DNA of 64,000 nt. Source: DATAGF01 sp963813355 (GTDB lineage Bacteria > Actinomycetota > Thermoleophilia > Miltoncostaeales > Miltoncostaeaceae). Below the pieces are notes generated by a model. It was given only the letters and a program-made list of their open reading frames with translations. It had not been told where the DNA came from and made no database searches. Shown here in pieces: positions 33,984 through 44,152 of the stretch (position 1 is its first letter; every line of letters begins with the position of its first letter). Where the stretch lies: NCBI GenBank assembly GCA_963813355.1, contig CAWEYS010000013.1, forward strand, positions 206,504 to 270,503, written 5' to 3'. Made by a program: the position numbers and the translations under genes.

Positions 33984-34859
33984 GTGATCTCCGCGGTCCT
34001 CCACACCGACCCCGCCTGCCCCTGGGCGTACTCGGCGATCCCCGCGCTGCGGGCCCTGGAGTGGCGCTACGGCGACCAGCTGGCGTGGCGGCTCGTGGTC
34101 ATCGGGCTCACCGAGCACGCGAGCCAGTACGTCGAGCGCGGCTACACGCCGCTGCGCGCGGCCCGGAGCCAGGCCGTCTTCCGCGACCGCTTCGGCATGC
34201 CCTTCGCGGCGACCCCGAAGGCGCGCATGGCCGGCACGGCACGCGCCTGCCGCCTCCTCGCCGCGGCCCGGATCGACGCCCCCGGCTCGGAGTGGCGGGT
34301 GCTGCGGGCCCTGCAGCTCGCGAACTTCACCACGACGATGCTGCTGGACGACGACCGCGACCTCGCCGCGGCCCTGGGCGGCGTGCCCGGCGTGGACGCC
34401 GAGGCGCTCGTCGCGCGCATCGACGACACCGACGTCGTCGCGGCCTACCGGCGCGACCGCGACGAGGCCCGCTCCGCAGCCGGTTCGGCGGCCGAGCTGC
34501 AGGGCAAGACGGCGACCACCGACGGGCCGGTCCGCTTCACCGCCCCGTCGCTGGTGCTGGGGCGGAACGGCTCGCGCCTGGTGGCGGGCGGCTGGCAGCC
34601 GCTCCCGGCCTACGACGTGCTGGTCGCCAACCTCGACCCCGCACTGCGGCGCGCGCCGCCGCCCGACGGGCCCGCGCCGCTGCTGGAGCGCTTCCCGGAG
34701 GGCCTCACCACCCAGGAGGTCGCGGTGCTGCTCGCCCGGGACAACGACGACCCCGACCGCCCCGCCGCCGAGCGGGCGCTGCAGGACCTTCTGGCAGCGG
34801 GCGGCGCCGCGCGGGCCCCGATGGCCAACGACGCGCTCTGGACGGCCCGCTCAGCCTGA
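33984..34859 (+). CDS. DsbA/FrnE-like thioredoxin-fold oxidoreductase
   Basis: 291-residue cytosolic protein. It opens with the thioredoxin strand VLHTDPACPWAYSAIPALRA; the CPWA motif has a single Cys, as in FrnE/HCCA-isomerase relatives that lack the second redox Cys. A large helical insertion follows, then a cis-Pro-like FTAPSLVLGRNG and a C-terminal extension (EGLTTQEVAVLLARDN). GTG start 8 nt after TAGCTT. The activity may be disulfide chemistry or isomerisation; unknown. Confidence 0.85.
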   Translation: MISAVLHTDPACPWAYSAIPALRALEWRYGDQLAWRLVVIGLTEHASQYVERGYTPLRAARSQAVFRDRFGMPFAATPKARMAGTARACRLLAAARIDAPGSEWRVLRALQLANFTTTMLLDDDRDLAAALGGVPGVDAEALVARIDDTDVVAAYRRDRDEARSAAGSAAELQGKTATTDGPVRFTAPSLVLGRNGSRLVAGGWQPLPAYDVLVANLDPALRRAPPPDGPAPLLERFPEGLTTQEVAVLLARDNDDPDRPAAERALQDLLAAGGAARAPMANDALWTARSA

Positions 34860-35180
34860 GCCGCGCCCCTCGACCGCGCCCTTGAGGCGCCCCAGGCGGG
34901 CGTCCCAGGCCGCGGCGGCCTCGCCCATCCACGAGGCCGCCGGCGTCAGGGCGCCGGGCCGCAGGCGGTAGCTCACGCGCCGGGCGCCGCCCGGCACCCG
35001 CTCCACCAGCCCCGCCTCGCCGAGCGCGGCGAGGTGCTTGGCCACGGCCTGGCGGGTCATCGGCAGCGAGGCGGTGAGCGCCGGCACGCTCGTCGAGCCC
35101 TCGCGCAGGAGGGTCTCGACGACGTGGCGGCGCGTCGGGTCGGCGAGCGCGGCCAGGACCGGCCCGATGGCGTCCGTCAC
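34851..35180 (-). CDS. ArsR-family repressor, second ArsR/SRPBCC pair
   Basis: 109-residue winged-helix regulator: IGPVLAALADPTRRHVVETL, recognition region SLPMTRQAVAKHLAALGEAG, wing VERVPGGARRVSYRL. GTG start overlapping the stop of the SRPBCC gene, so gene order is reversed relative to the pair at 12537-13306. No metal motif. Two matching dyads upstream of the SRPBCC gene (35487-35532) are probable operators for this protein. The 3' end overlaps the DsbA-like gene by 9 bp. Confidence 0.92.
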   Translation of the reverse strand: MTDAIGPVLAALADPTRRHVVETLLREGSTSVPALTASLPMTRQAVAKHLAALGEAGLVERVPGGARRVSYRLRPGALTPAASWMGEAAAAWDARLGRLKGAVEGRGSG

Positions 35181-35473
35181 GCCGGGACGGCCGCCACGCT
35201 CGCGGCCAGGCGGGCGAGCGGCACCGGCGGCGCGGTCTCGCTGACCAGGACGCGCGTCCCGGCCGGCGCCGCGACGACGAGGAACTCGACGCGCGTCGGC
35301 GGCTCGTCGCCCTCCCACCACCACCAGACCAGGCGGTGGGGCGCCTCCTCCGACTCGACGTGGATCTCGCGGGCGGGCTCGTCGAGCCAGCCGTCGCGGC
35401 CCTCCTCGGTGGCGAGTGCCTCCCAGACCTCCTCGGGGGAGGCCTCGATCTCGATCTCGCGCCATGCCGCCAT
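35177..35473 (-). CDS. SRPBCC/START-like protein, second pair
   Basis: 98-residue short START-like protein (WREIEIEASPEEVWEALATE, then RLVWWWWEGDEPPTRVEF, end VPLARLAASVAAVPA). ATG at 35473 with AAAGGAG ahead. It heads the minus-strand pair with arsR. The promoter region between it and clpP carries two dyads. Ligand unknown. Confidence 0.88.
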   Translation of the reverse strand: MAAWREIEIEASPEEVWEALATEEGRDGWLDEPAREIHVESEEAPHRLVWWWWEGDEPPTRVEFLVVAAPAGTRVLVSETAPPVPLARLAASVAAVPA

Positions 35474-35486
35474 CGCCCGCTCCTTT

Positions 35487-35532
35487 GACAACCGCTGGGT
35501 TGCTATCGTGAACTGACAACCGCCAAGTTGTC
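35487..35532. promoter_or_regulatory. Two-dyad operator between the SRPBCC gene and clpP
   Basis: GACAACCGC occurs as a direct repeat at 35487-35495 and 35515-35523. Each copy also forms a dyad: CAACC-N4-GGTTG (35489-35502) and GACAAC-N6-GTTGTC (35515-35532, perfect). Likely binding sites for the neighbouring ArsR protein; binding could also influence clpP on the other side. Confidence 0.6.
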
Positions 35533-35545
35533 GAAAGGATAGACC

Positions 35546-36187
35546 ATGCCGCTGGTCCCGATGGTCGTGGAGGAGAGCCCGCGCGGCGAGCGCTCCTTCG
35601 ACATCTACTCGCGCCTGCTCAACGAGCGGATCGTCTTCCTGGGGACGCCGGTGGACGACCAGGTCGCCAACCTGATCGTGGCCCAGCTCCTGCACCTCGA
35701 GAGCGAGGACCCGGACAAGGACGTCTCGCTCTACATCAACTCGCCGGGCGGCGGCGTCTACGCCGGCCTGGCCATCTACGACACGATGCGGTTCATCCGT
35801 CCCGACGTCCGCACGATCTGCTTCGGGGTCGCGATGAGCATGGGCTCGCTGCTGCTCGCCGGCGGCGCCCCCGGCAAGCGCATGGCGCTGCCCAACAGCC
35901 GCATCCTCATCCACCAGCCGAGCGGCGGCTTCCAGGGGCAGGCCAGCGACATCGAGATCCACGCGCGCGAGACGATCGAGCTGCGCCGCCGCGTGGACGA
36001 GATCTACGCCGAGCACACCGGGAAGAGCGTCGAGCAGGTGCACGACGACATGGACCGCGACCGCTTCTTCACGGCCGAGGACGCGGCCGAGTACGGGCTC
36101 GTGGACGGCGTCATCGAGTCCCACGAGCTCAGCCGGCTGCCCACCGGCTTCGGCGCCCGGGACGGCGACGGGCAGGCCGGCGCGTGA
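35546..36187 (+). CDS. clpP: ATP-dependent Clp protease proteolytic subunit
   Basis: Tetradecameric serine protease subunit of 213 residues. The catalytic Ser is in GVAMSMGSLLLAGG, His in LIHQPSGGFQGQASD, and Asp in the MDRDRFFTAEDAAEYG region. Actinobacteria usually have two or more clpP genes next to tig or clpX; here it stands alone between an arsR-type operator region and a hypothetical gene, so it may be an additional paralog. ATG with GAAAGGA ahead. Confidence 0.95.
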   Translation: MPLVPMVVEESPRGERSFDIYSRLLNERIVFLGTPVDDQVANLIVAQLLHLESEDPDKDVSLYINSPGGGVYAGLAIYDTMRFIRPDVRTICFGVAMSMGSLLLAGGAPGKRMALPNSRILIHQPSGGFQGQASDIEIHARETIELRRRVDEIYAEHTGKSVEQVHDDMDRDRFFTAEDAAEYGLVDGVIESHELSRLPTGFGARDGDGQAGA

Positions 36188-36232
36188 CCCCGTAAGAGCT
36201 GCGTATGCGCCGCGGGGTAGAGAGGCGCCACC

Positions 36233-37027
36233 ATGGCCGAGACGCCGTCATCTTCACGATCGTGGCTGGGGCGCGCGGCCGCCTCGGCGGGCCCGGTGAA
36301 GGCCCTCGCCGGAGCCGCGGTCGCGGTGATCGGCCTGCTCGCGGTCGTGGTCCCGCTCCTCGCCGGCGGCGGTGGCGGCGGTGGCGGCGGCGAGCCGTCG
36401 GCCGAGTTCGTCGAGGGTCGGCTGACCCAGCCGATGCTCAAGGGCGACTTCGAGCGCCTTCGCGCCGTGCTCGCGGGCGAGCGGCCCGCTGCGGCGGCCG
36501 CGGGAGAGGACCCCTCGGACGCCTGGCCGGGGGCGTGGATCTCGCTCCGGCTCGTCCTGCGCGGCGTGGAGGGGGCGCGGTTCACCTGGGCGGTGCTGGA
36601 GCGCGGCACGAACGACGTCGCCTTCACGAGCGCCGACGCGGGCGCGAGCGCCGCGGGCCCGCCGCCGTCTCCGTCCGGCACGCCGGTGCAGGCGGACGTG
36701 TGGGTGCCCTTCCCGGCGCGGCTGGGCCGCTACGTCGTGGCCGTCTACCTATTGCCCGAGGTCGGACAGCGGCTCGACGAGTACGTGAGCCCGCCGTTCA
36801 GGGTCGCGTCCCTGCCCGGAGACGTCGCGCGGGCCCCCGCACCGGGCCCGGCCCCGTCGCCCGCCCCGAGCCCGTCGCCCGCCCCGTCGCCGACCCCGTC
36901 GCCCGCGCCGCCCGACGAGGGCGAGCCGGCGCTTCCGTCCGCGCCAGCCCCCTCGCCCTCGCCCTCGCCGCGAGAGGACCTCCCCGCGATCGACGTGCCA
37001 GGGCCGGTTTTCTCGACGCCGGGCTAG
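36233..37027 (+). CDS. Hypothetical membrane-anchored protein with a Pro/Ser/Ala-rich tail
   Basis: 264 residues, no family recognised. A basic start is followed by one membrane helix (VIGLLAVVVPLLAGG, residues about 33-50) and a poly-Gly run (about residues 45-53). The extracytoplasmic domain (FVEGRLTQPMLKGDFERLRA, WISLRLVLRGVEGARFTWAV) resembles a small beta-sandwich. The tail from about residue 200 is a Pro-Ser-Pro-Ala repeat suited to crossing the cell wall. Single gene between clpP and the convergent luciferase-like gene. Confidence 0.75.
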   Translation: MAETPSSSRSWLGRAAASAGPVKALAGAAVAVIGLLAVVVPLLAGGGGGGGGGEPSAEFVEGRLTQPMLKGDFERLRAVLAGERPAAAAAGEDPSDAWPGAWISLRLVLRGVEGARFTWAVLERGTNDVAFTSADAGASAAGPPPSPSGTPVQADVWVPFPARLGRYVVAVYLLPEVGQRLDEYVSPPFRVASLPGDVARAPAPGPAPSPAPSPSPAPSPTPSPAPPDEGEPALPSAPAPSPSPSPREDLPAIDVPGPVFSTPG

Positions 37028-37036
37028 GGCGGGCCG

Positions 37037-37888
37037 TCAGACGAGGGGCGCGACGCGCTCCATGAAGAGCTCCAGCTGCCGGGCCTCGTCCCGGAGCGGC
37101 CAGAGGAAGATGCGCTGCACGCCGGCGTCGGCGAAGGCCCTCATGCGCTCCGCGCAGACCTCGGCCGGCCCGATGGGCAGCGAGAGCGATCGCAACTGCT
37201 CGACCGGCCGTCCGACGAGCGGGGCGAGGACGTCGGCGAGGACCCGTTCCGCCCCGGCGGCGTCCTCCGTGACGCAGAGCCAGGCCGTGGCGAGCCCGTT
37301 GGGCATCGCGGGGAGCGCGGCGGCCGCCTCGCGGAAGCGCTCGGGCGTGATGTTGTAGGCCGAGGCCAGCCACCCGTCCCCGTGCCGGGCCACGCGCCGC
37401 AGGCCGGCCGGCGAGCCCCAGCTCGCGACCCAGATCGGCGGGCCCGGGCGCTGGACCGGCCGGGGCTGGAGCTCGTCGCCGTGGAGCAGCTCGCGCAGGG
37501 CGGGGAGGGCCCGGTCGAAGCGCCGCCAGCGCTCCTCGAACGGGACCCCGGCCGCGGCGTAGTCGCGCGCCGACGAGCCCGGCCCGACCCCGGCGAGCGC
37601 GCGGCCGCCCGACAGGACGTCCAGCGCGCCGATGGTCTTGGCCAGCGGAGCGGGTCCGCGCACGACGAGCAGCGCCACGCTCGTGGCCAGCGTCATGTCG
37701 CGCGACTCGTCGATGACCGCGGCGAGGGCGGTGGGACCGTCCAGCCAGGGGCGGCTGAAGAGGATGTGGTCGTTGGCGCAGAGGACGCGGAATCCCGAGG
37801 CCGCGGCCGTCTCCGCGTAGGCCCTGAGGCTGCGCAGGGTCGGGGGCGCGCCGAGGTCGAGTAGCGGGAGATGGGCGCCGTACTCCAC
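37037..37888 (-). CDS. Luciferase-like (LLM class) flavin-dependent oxidoreductase
   Basis: 283-residue TIM-barrel monooxygenase or F420-dependent reductase. Family motifs are LRSLRAYAETAAASGFRVLC, ANDHILFSRPWLDG, TSVALLVVRGPAPLAKTI, LSGGRALAGVGPGSSARDY (phosphate loop), PPIWVASWGSPAGLRRVARH and DGWLASAYN. Cofactor FMN versus F420 is undecided. GTG start. It lies 33 bp downstream of the end of dnaE2 on the same strand. Confidence 0.88.
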   Translation of the reverse strand: MEYGAHLPLLDLGAPPTLRSLRAYAETAAASGFRVLCANDHILFSRPWLDGPTALAAVIDESRDMTLATSVALLVVRGPAPLAKTIGALDVLSGGRALAGVGPGSSARDYAAAGVPFEERWRRFDRALPALRELLHGDELQPRPVQRPGPPIWVASWGSPAGLRRVARHGDGWLASAYNITPERFREAAAALPAMPNGLATAWLCVTEDAAGAERVLADVLAPLVGRPVEQLRSLSLPIGPAEVCAERMRAFADAGVQRIFLWPLRDEARQLELFMERVAPLV

Positions 37889-37921
37889 GGCGCCAGTCTC
37901 CCCGAGGAGGCCCGCCGGTGG

Positions 37922-40900
37922 CTAGCGCCGCCCCCGGCCGAAGCTCTGGCCCTCGGGCGCGGCGGCGCGGACGCGGGCCATCTCGGCCGCGTCGCCGAGC
38001 CCGTCGGCGCTCTCGGCGGGCGGGTCGATCCGCTCCAGTCGGGTCACCAGGACGTTCATGTTGCGATCGCGCCGCTCCAGCCGCCCGTGGGCGATCACCA
38101 GCGGGTCGGCGCGCACCACGGCGCGGTGGCGCTCGTAGACCTCCGGGCGCACGATGCAGTTGACCATGCCGGTCTCGTCCTCCAGCAGCAGGAAGACGAT
38201 GCCGCCGGCCGTCGCCGGCCGCTGGCGCGCCACCACCAGCCCGGCGACGCTCACCCGCGCCCCGTCGGGGGTCTCGCGCAGCCGGGCGGCCGTGAGGACC
38301 CCCCGCGGCAGGCCGGGCCGCACGAGCGCCGCGAGGTGCCAGCCGGTCGACAGGCCCATCGTCTCGTAGTCGGTGAGCGTGCGCTCGAAGCGGCCGAGCT
38401 CGGGCAGGGGAGGGGCTTTCCCGGCGGGGATCGGGAGCGCGAGCTGCAGGCCGCTTGACCCAAGGCTGGCGTTGCGCGGCCGCGCCAGCACGCCCAGCTC
38501 CCAGAGCATCGCCCGGCGCGGCCGCTCCAGGACGTCGCAGGCCCCGGCCCGCACGAGCTGGGCGAGCTGCTCGCGGCGCAGGTCGGCGCGCGCGGCCAGG
38601 TCGGCGACGTCGCGGAAGGGGCCGTTCGCCCGCCGCTCGGCCACCAGGCGGGCGGCGGCGTCCTCGCGCACCTCGCGCACGTAGCCGAGCCCCACCCGCA
38701 CGGCGCCCCCCTCGACGGTGCAGATCGCGTCGGATCGCGCGACGCACGGCGGCAGCACCCGCACGCCGCGGCGCTGGGCGTCGCGCACGAGGGTGGCGGG
38801 CGGGTAGAAGCCCATGGGCTGGGCGTTCATCAGCGAGGCGAGGAACTCGGCGGGGTAGCGCTGCCGCAGCCACGCGCTCTGGTAGGCCAGCACGGCGAAG
38901 GCCGACGAGTGGGCCTTGGGGAAGCCGAAGTTCGAGAAGCCGATGAGCTTGCGGAAGACGGTCCGGATGGTCTCGTCGTCGACCCCGCGGTCGCGGGCCC
39001 CGTCGCGGAACTCCCTCCACAGGGCGACCATCGCCTCGCGGCTGCGCTTGCGGCTCATCGCCCGCCGCAGCGCCTCGGCCTGGCCGGGGGTGAAGCCGGC
39101 GAGCGCCATGGCCACCTCGAGCACCTGCTCCTGGAAGACGACCACCCCGAGCGTCTCGCGGAGGCAGTCGGCCAGGAGGGGGTGGTCGTAGGGGGGCTCG
39201 AATGAGGGGTCGGCGCGCAGGGCGCGGCGATGCTTCACGTACGGGTGCACCGCCCCACCGCTGACCGGCCCGGGGCGGATGAGGGCGACCTGGATCGTGA
39301 GGTCCTCGAGGTTCTCGGGCCGCGTCTGCAGCAGGCTCTGCATCTGGGCCCGGCTCTCGATCTGGAACACCCCGACCGTGTCGGCGTCCTGGATCTCGGC
39401 GTAGACCGCGGGGTCGGAGAGGCCGATGCGCGACAGGTCGACGCTCTCGCCGCGCGACCGGGCGATCAGGTCGATGCACTCCTCGACCGCCGACAGCATC
39501 CCCAGGCCGAGCAGGTCGATCTTCACGAACCCGGCGTCGGCGCAGGAGTCCTTGTCCCACTGGCAGATCTGCCGCCCGGGGAAGGCGGCCGGCACCACCG
39601 GCACCAGCTCCACCAGCGGCCGCGCGCTCACCACCATGCCCCCGGAGTGCTGGGACAGGTGCCGCGGCAGGCCCGCGGCCTCGCGTGCGAGGACGGCCAG
39701 CGCCCGCCAGCGCGGCGAGGCCAGCTTGGCCTCCCCGTCGGGCAGCCGCGCGAGCTCCTCCTCGACCGCCCGCGCCGACGACCAGGCGTCTGACAGCCGT
39801 GTCAGGCGTTCCAGATCGGCCTCGGGAAGGGCGAGCGCGCCGCCCAGCTCGCGGATGGCCATGCGGATGCGGAAGGTGGGGAACGCCGCCACCAGGGCGG
39901 CGTGCTCGGCCCCGTAGCGGGCGATCACCTCCTCGATCAGCAGCTCGCGCACGTCGCGGGGGAAGTCGAGGTCGATGTCGGGCACCGACGCCATGTCACG
40001 GTTGAGGAAGCGGCCGAGGAAGAGGCCGTTCTCGACCGGGTCGACGTGGGAGAGGCCGGTCAGGTAGCAGACGATCGAGCCCACCGACGACCCGCGCCCG
40101 CGCCCGGGCGGGAGCCAGCGCCGCGCCGACCCCGCCGGACGCGCGCGCAGGGCGACCTCCCGGGCCAGCTCGAGGACGTCGCGGTGCAGCAGGAAGAAGC
40201 CGGCCAGGTCGTGGTGCTCGATGAGCGCCAGCTCCTGGTCGAGGCGGATGCCGGCCTCCCGGCGCTTGCCCGCGTTGGGGTAGCGCGCGCCGAGCTGGTA
40301 GGAGCAGATGCGCGTCAGGGCCGCCTGGGCGGTCTCGTGCGGATGGGACCCCGCGAAGTCGGGGAAGCGGTAGCCCAGGTCGCGAGTGAGGTCGAACTCG
40401 AGGCGCTCGGCCAGGCGCAGGGTCTCGGCGACGGCCTCGGGGTGGTCGGCGAACAGGGCCGCCGTCTCGGCCGGGGCCCTCAGCACCGCCTGGCGGTTGC
40501 CGCGGCGCTCGTCCTCCGAGCCGTCGAGCGTGAGGCGGTGGCGGATCGCCACGAACGCGTCCTGCAGGAACGTCCGCGCGGGGTCGTGGGCGTGGGGGTC
40601 GCCGGTGGCCACGCAGCGCAGGCCGGCCTCCTCGGCCAGCTCGGCCAGCTCGCGCGCCAGGCGCCGGCCCCCGCGAGAGCGCGGGTGCTGGATCTCCACG
40701 TAGACGTTGCGCGGGCCGAGGTCGCGCGCGAGCGCCCGGGCGGCGTCGAGGGCGTCCCGGCGGCGCCCGGCGGCGACCAGCCGCGGCACCAGGCCGTGGC
40801 GCGCGCAGCCGGTGAGGCACACGAGCCCCCGCGCGTGGGTCGCGAGCGCCGCACGGTCGAGGGCGGGGGGAGTGCGCGGCGGTCCGGCGGCGGGCGGGTG

Positions 40901-41202
40901 TCGGCGTGGGCCAGGGTGATGAGGCGGCACAGGTTCGCGTAGCCCGCGGCGTCCGCCGCCAGCAGCGTGAGGTGGGCGCCGTCGCGCAGGGTGAGCTCCG
41001 CGCCGGTGATCGGGCGCACCCCGGCGGCCCGCGCGGCGTGGGCGAAGGCCAGCGAGCCGCAGAGCCCGTCGTGGTCGGTGAGGGCGAGGGCCGAGTGGCC
41101 GAGCTCGGCCGCCCGCTCGGCCATCTCCTCGGGCGCCGACGCGCCGTCGAGGAAGCTGAAGGCCGAGTGCGCGTGGAGCTCGACGTAGGGGACCGTCCCC
41201 AT
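37922..41202 (-). CDS. dnaE2: Error-prone DNA polymerase III alpha subunit DnaE2 (one frameshift)
   Basis: Damage-inducible translesion polymerase of about 1,090 residues. PHP domain YVELHAHSAFSFLDGASAPE, polymerase core with RGSSVGSIVCYLTGLSHVDP and the catalytic PDIDLDFP, IDLLGLGMLSAVEEC, helix-hairpin-helix region, and a C-terminal OB fold (VSVAGLVVARQRPATAGGIV, EDETGMVNCIV). A frame change near 40865-40900 splits the PHP domain. The ATG at 41202 lies immediately after a LexA box (41203-41216); an upstream ATG at 41211 would fall inside the box. Works with ImuB. Confidence 0.93.
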
Positions 41203-41216
41203 CGAACACATGTTCG
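41203..41216 (-). promoter_or_regulatory. LexA (SOS) box of dnaE2
   Basis: CGAACATGTGTTCG on the minus strand, the actinobacterial form CGAAC-N4-GTTCG, ending directly before the ATG at 41202. Identical in sequence to the box at imuB (46640-46653). Confidence 0.9.
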
Positions 41217-41279
41217 TACGCGATGGGCGGCGGGCACAAGGGCTGCGTGGAGGCCGCGGGGACCGTAGAGTCCCGCCCC

Positions 41280-41748
41280 GTGGACGACGGCCTGCTCTAC
41301 CTCGACGACCTGCGCGTCGGGCAGCGCTTCACGACCGGCGAGTACGAGCTCGACGCCGACGGGCGCGGTGGCCTTCGCGAGCCAGTGGGACCCCCAGCCG
41401 TTCCACACCGACGCGGAGGCCGCGGCCGACAGCTTCTTCGGCGAGCTGGTGGCCAGCGGCTGGCACACCGCGGCCATCACCATGCGCCTGGCCGTCCAGG
41501 GGCTCCCGATCGCCGGAGGGCTGATCGGCGCCGGCGGCGAGATCTCCTGGCCGGCGCCCACCCGCCCCGGCGCGGTGCTGCACGTGGAGGCCGAGGTCCT
41601 GGAGGTGCGGCCCTCTCGCTCGCGGCCCGACCGCGGGATGGCCGTCGTCCGGATGGAGACGGTGGACCGCGAGGGCGCGGTCGCCCAGGTCTTCACGGTC
41701 ACGATGGTGGTGCCCCGCCGGCCGTCCGCCGGGGACGCCGGGGACTGA
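41280..41748 (+). CDS. MaoC-family (hotdog) dehydratase (one frameshift)
   Basis: About 155-residue hotdog-fold protein. Front part VDDGLLYLDDLRVGQRFTTG and, after a one-base shift near 41366, the hydratase motif FASQWDPQPFHTDAEAA, then SGWHTAAITMRLAV and PTRPGAVLHVEAEVLEV. The R-specific hydratase residues Asp and His (DPQPFHTD) are present. Substrate is probably an enoyl-thioester. The GTG at 41280 follows TAGAGT by 8 nt. It converges with the ThDP enzyme gene. Confidence 0.82.
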
Positions 41749-41763
41749 CCCTCCCGCGCCCCC

Positions 41764-43417
41764 TCAGTGGGTGGCGTGCATGAGGTGCTCGAGGCCCTCG
41801 CCGAGGGCCCGCAGCGCCCGCGGGGCGTCGTGGGCGTCGAGGTCGATCCACAGGAGCCACGCCCGCCCCGCGCCCTCGCGGGCCTCGGCCAGGGCGTCGT
41901 CGAGCTCCTGCGGGGTCGCCACGCGGCGGCCCTCGGCGCCGACGGTCGCCGCCGCGAGCGTGTAGTCCCAGCGGGCGACGTCGTTGAACGGGCCGTCAAC
42001 GATCGCCCGCTCGGCGCCGTAGCCGTGGTTGTCGAGCACCAGCACGATGGGGTCGAGGCCGTGGGCGACGGCCGTGGACAGGTCCATGCCGGTCATCTGG
42101 AACGAGCCGTCGCCCACGAGGACGATCGGCCGCCCGCGGCCCCGGGCCAGGCGGGCGCCGGTCGCCGCCGGCACCGAGAAGCCCATGCCGACGTACAGGC
42201 GGGCGATGTGGAGCTGGCGCGCCCGCGCCAGGCGCACGTCCATCAGCAGGTGGGCGGCCACCCCGACGTCGCTGACGAGGATGTCCGACGGGCGCAGGAA
42301 CTCCTGGAGCCGCTCGGCGACGATGTCGCAGGTGACGCGCGTCCCCTCGCCGCGGCCCCCGGCCCAGGCGCTCGGCAGCCGGGCCGGCGGCCGCCGGCGG
42401 CGCAGCGGGCGCCGCTCGAGGCCGTCGACGAGGTCGTCGAGGGTCACGCCCGGGTAGTCGTGGAAGCCCACCCGCAGGCCGGTGTGGTCGGCCAGGATGC
42501 GGCGCTCCTCGCGGACGCCGAGCGTGAAGGCGCCCGTGTTGATGTCGTTGATGTCCACGCCGAGCTCGAGCACCAGGTCGGCCCGCTCGACCATGCGCCG
42601 CACGGCGTCGTCCGAGGACGCGCCGGAGTAGACCCCGACCACCAGCGGGTGGCGCTCGTCAACGCCGCCCTTGCCCATGACCGACTCGACCACCGGCGCC
42701 CCCATGCGCTCGGCCAGGGCGAGGACCTCGGCGCCGCGGCCGCGCCGCAGGATCCCGACGCCCGACCAGACCACCGGGCGCCGCGCCGCCGAGAGGCGGT
42801 CGCGGACGTCGGCCACGCCGGCGGCGATGCGCTCGGGGCCGGCGGCGCGGCGGGCGGGGGCCGTCCGGCGGCGACGCGGCGGCCGGGCGCTCGTCGACCA
42901 GGTCGCGCGGAAGCTCCAGGTAGAGGGGGCGGTGGTCGTCGACGCAACGGTCGAGCGCGCCGTCGAGGTCCTCGAGGGCGGTGGAGAGGTCGTCCAGCAC
43001 GAGGGTCTCCCCGACGACCTGGGCGAGCGCGCGGCGGGGGGCGTCGATGTCGTCGCCGGGGGTGTGGTGCAGCCGGCGGCCGTCTCGCTCGCCCAGGCCG
43101 GGCGCGCCCGCGATCAGCACGACCGGGACGCGCTCGGCGTTCGCGCCCCCGACGGCCGCCGCGCCCGCGAGCGCGCCGACCCCGAACGTCACGGCCGCCG
43201 CCCCCAGTCCGCGCTCGCGCGCGTAGCCGTCGGCGGCGTAGACGGCGGCCTCCTCGCGGGTGGAGTTCACCATGGTCATCCCGCGGTCGGCGCCGGTCTT
43301 GAACAGCCCGAGGATGAAGTCGCCCGGGACGCCGAAGACGTGCCGCACGCCGCGCCGGCGCAGGGCCTCGATCAGGTGCTCGCCGAGCGACCGCGCAGGG
43401 GGTCGGCGTGGCGCCAC
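41764..43417 (-). CDS. ThDP-dependent decarboxylase of the pyruvate/indolepyruvate decarboxylase group (one frameshift)
   Basis: About 550 residues when joined. N-terminal PYR domain: RRRGVRHVFGVPGDFILGLF, catalytic Glu in NSTREEAAVYAADGYARERG. Central domain: ARRPVVWSGVGILRRGRGAE. C-terminal ThDP-binding domain: RLYVGMGFSVPAATGARLAR then LVGDGSFQMTGMDLSTAV and NHGYGAER (GDG-x25-N-type Mg/ThDP motif). A frame change near 42850-42880 separates the first and second domains. It resembles 2-keto acid decarboxylases more than acetolactate synthases. GTG start at 43417, 13 bp after the DUF4389 gene. Confidence 0.85.
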
Positions 43418-43430
43418 GGCGCCCTGCCGC

Positions 43431-44000
43431 TCAGGCGTGCGGGTCGGTGCTGAAGCTCGGGTAGCGGTCGGTCAGGATCATCCCGTACCCGTACGTCTGC
43501 TGGTGGAACCGGATGATCCAGGCGATCAGGTTCCGCATCCCCTCGGGGATCCGGCCGGCGAAGATCCCGATGATCCACGCGATGATCCAGAGGATGCCGA
43601 GCAGGATGCCGATGAAGTAGGCGACGATGTGCGCGGGGATGATCAGGATCGCCCGGAAGCCGGTGATCCAGCGGTTCTGCCGCGCCGGGGGCGCGATCGA
43701 GAGGTCCGCGTCGTACGGCCGGTCGCCGAGGAACCCCGGATACGGATCCGCCAGGAAGTACAGGTATCCGTTCACATGGGTGTAGTAGCGCAGGTACTGC
43801 GCGATGAAGTCGTGCAGGCCCTGCGGGCTCTGCCCGGCGAACAGCGTCGCGAACCAGTTCGCGATGACCGCGAAGAAGACGGCGATCCCCCAGATCGTGA
43901 GCCAGATCAGGTGGGGGATCACGAGCAGCCAGCGGAAGCCGACCGTGAGCCGGTTGCGGCGCAGGTCGTCCGTGAACGAGAGCATGATGGGGTGCTCCAT
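43431..44000 (-). CDS. DUF4389 membrane protein
   Basis: 189 residues with three or four membrane segments (WLLVIPHLIWLTIWGIAVFF, IPAHIVAYFIGILLGILWII). The repeated family pattern RRNRLTVGFRWLLVIPHLI and RQNRWITGFRAILIIPAHIV marks an internal duplication, and HDFIAQYLRYYTHVNGYLYF and RFHQQTYGYGMILTDRYPSF complete the two halves. Function unknown. ATG at 44000, 10 nt after TAGGGT. It is followed closely by the ThDP enzyme. Confidence 0.85.
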   Translation of the reverse strand: MEHPIMLSFTDDLRRNRLTVGFRWLLVIPHLIWLTIWGIAVFFAVIANWFATLFAGQSPQGLHDFIAQYLRYYTHVNGYLYFLADPYPGFLGDRPYDADLSIAPPARQNRWITGFRAILIIPAHIVAYFIGILLGILWIIAWIIGIFAGRIPEGMRNLIAWIIRFHQQTYGYGMILTDRYPSFSTDPHA

Positions 44001-44152
44001 GCCGGGGCGGACCCTAGAGTGCGCGAGGAGGGGCTCGGCAAGGGCCCGGGAGGCGGAGGTTCGGGCCCAGAGGCGGCGAAATCGCGCAGGCGGACGGGGT
44101 CGCGAGCGGGCCCGACCCGCGCCGTTCGGCCGGCCGCGGGAGCCGGGGTACG

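Noticed and set aside
36840..36990. CRISPR-like or satellite repeat (CCG TCG CCC units)
   Set aside because: The repetition encodes a Pro-Ser-Pro-Ala tail in frame with a real gene; units are irregular and lack spacers.
41203..41211. ATG at 41211 as the dnaE2 start
   Set aside because: It lies inside the LexA box and adds only MCS before the conserved MGTVPYVELH start.
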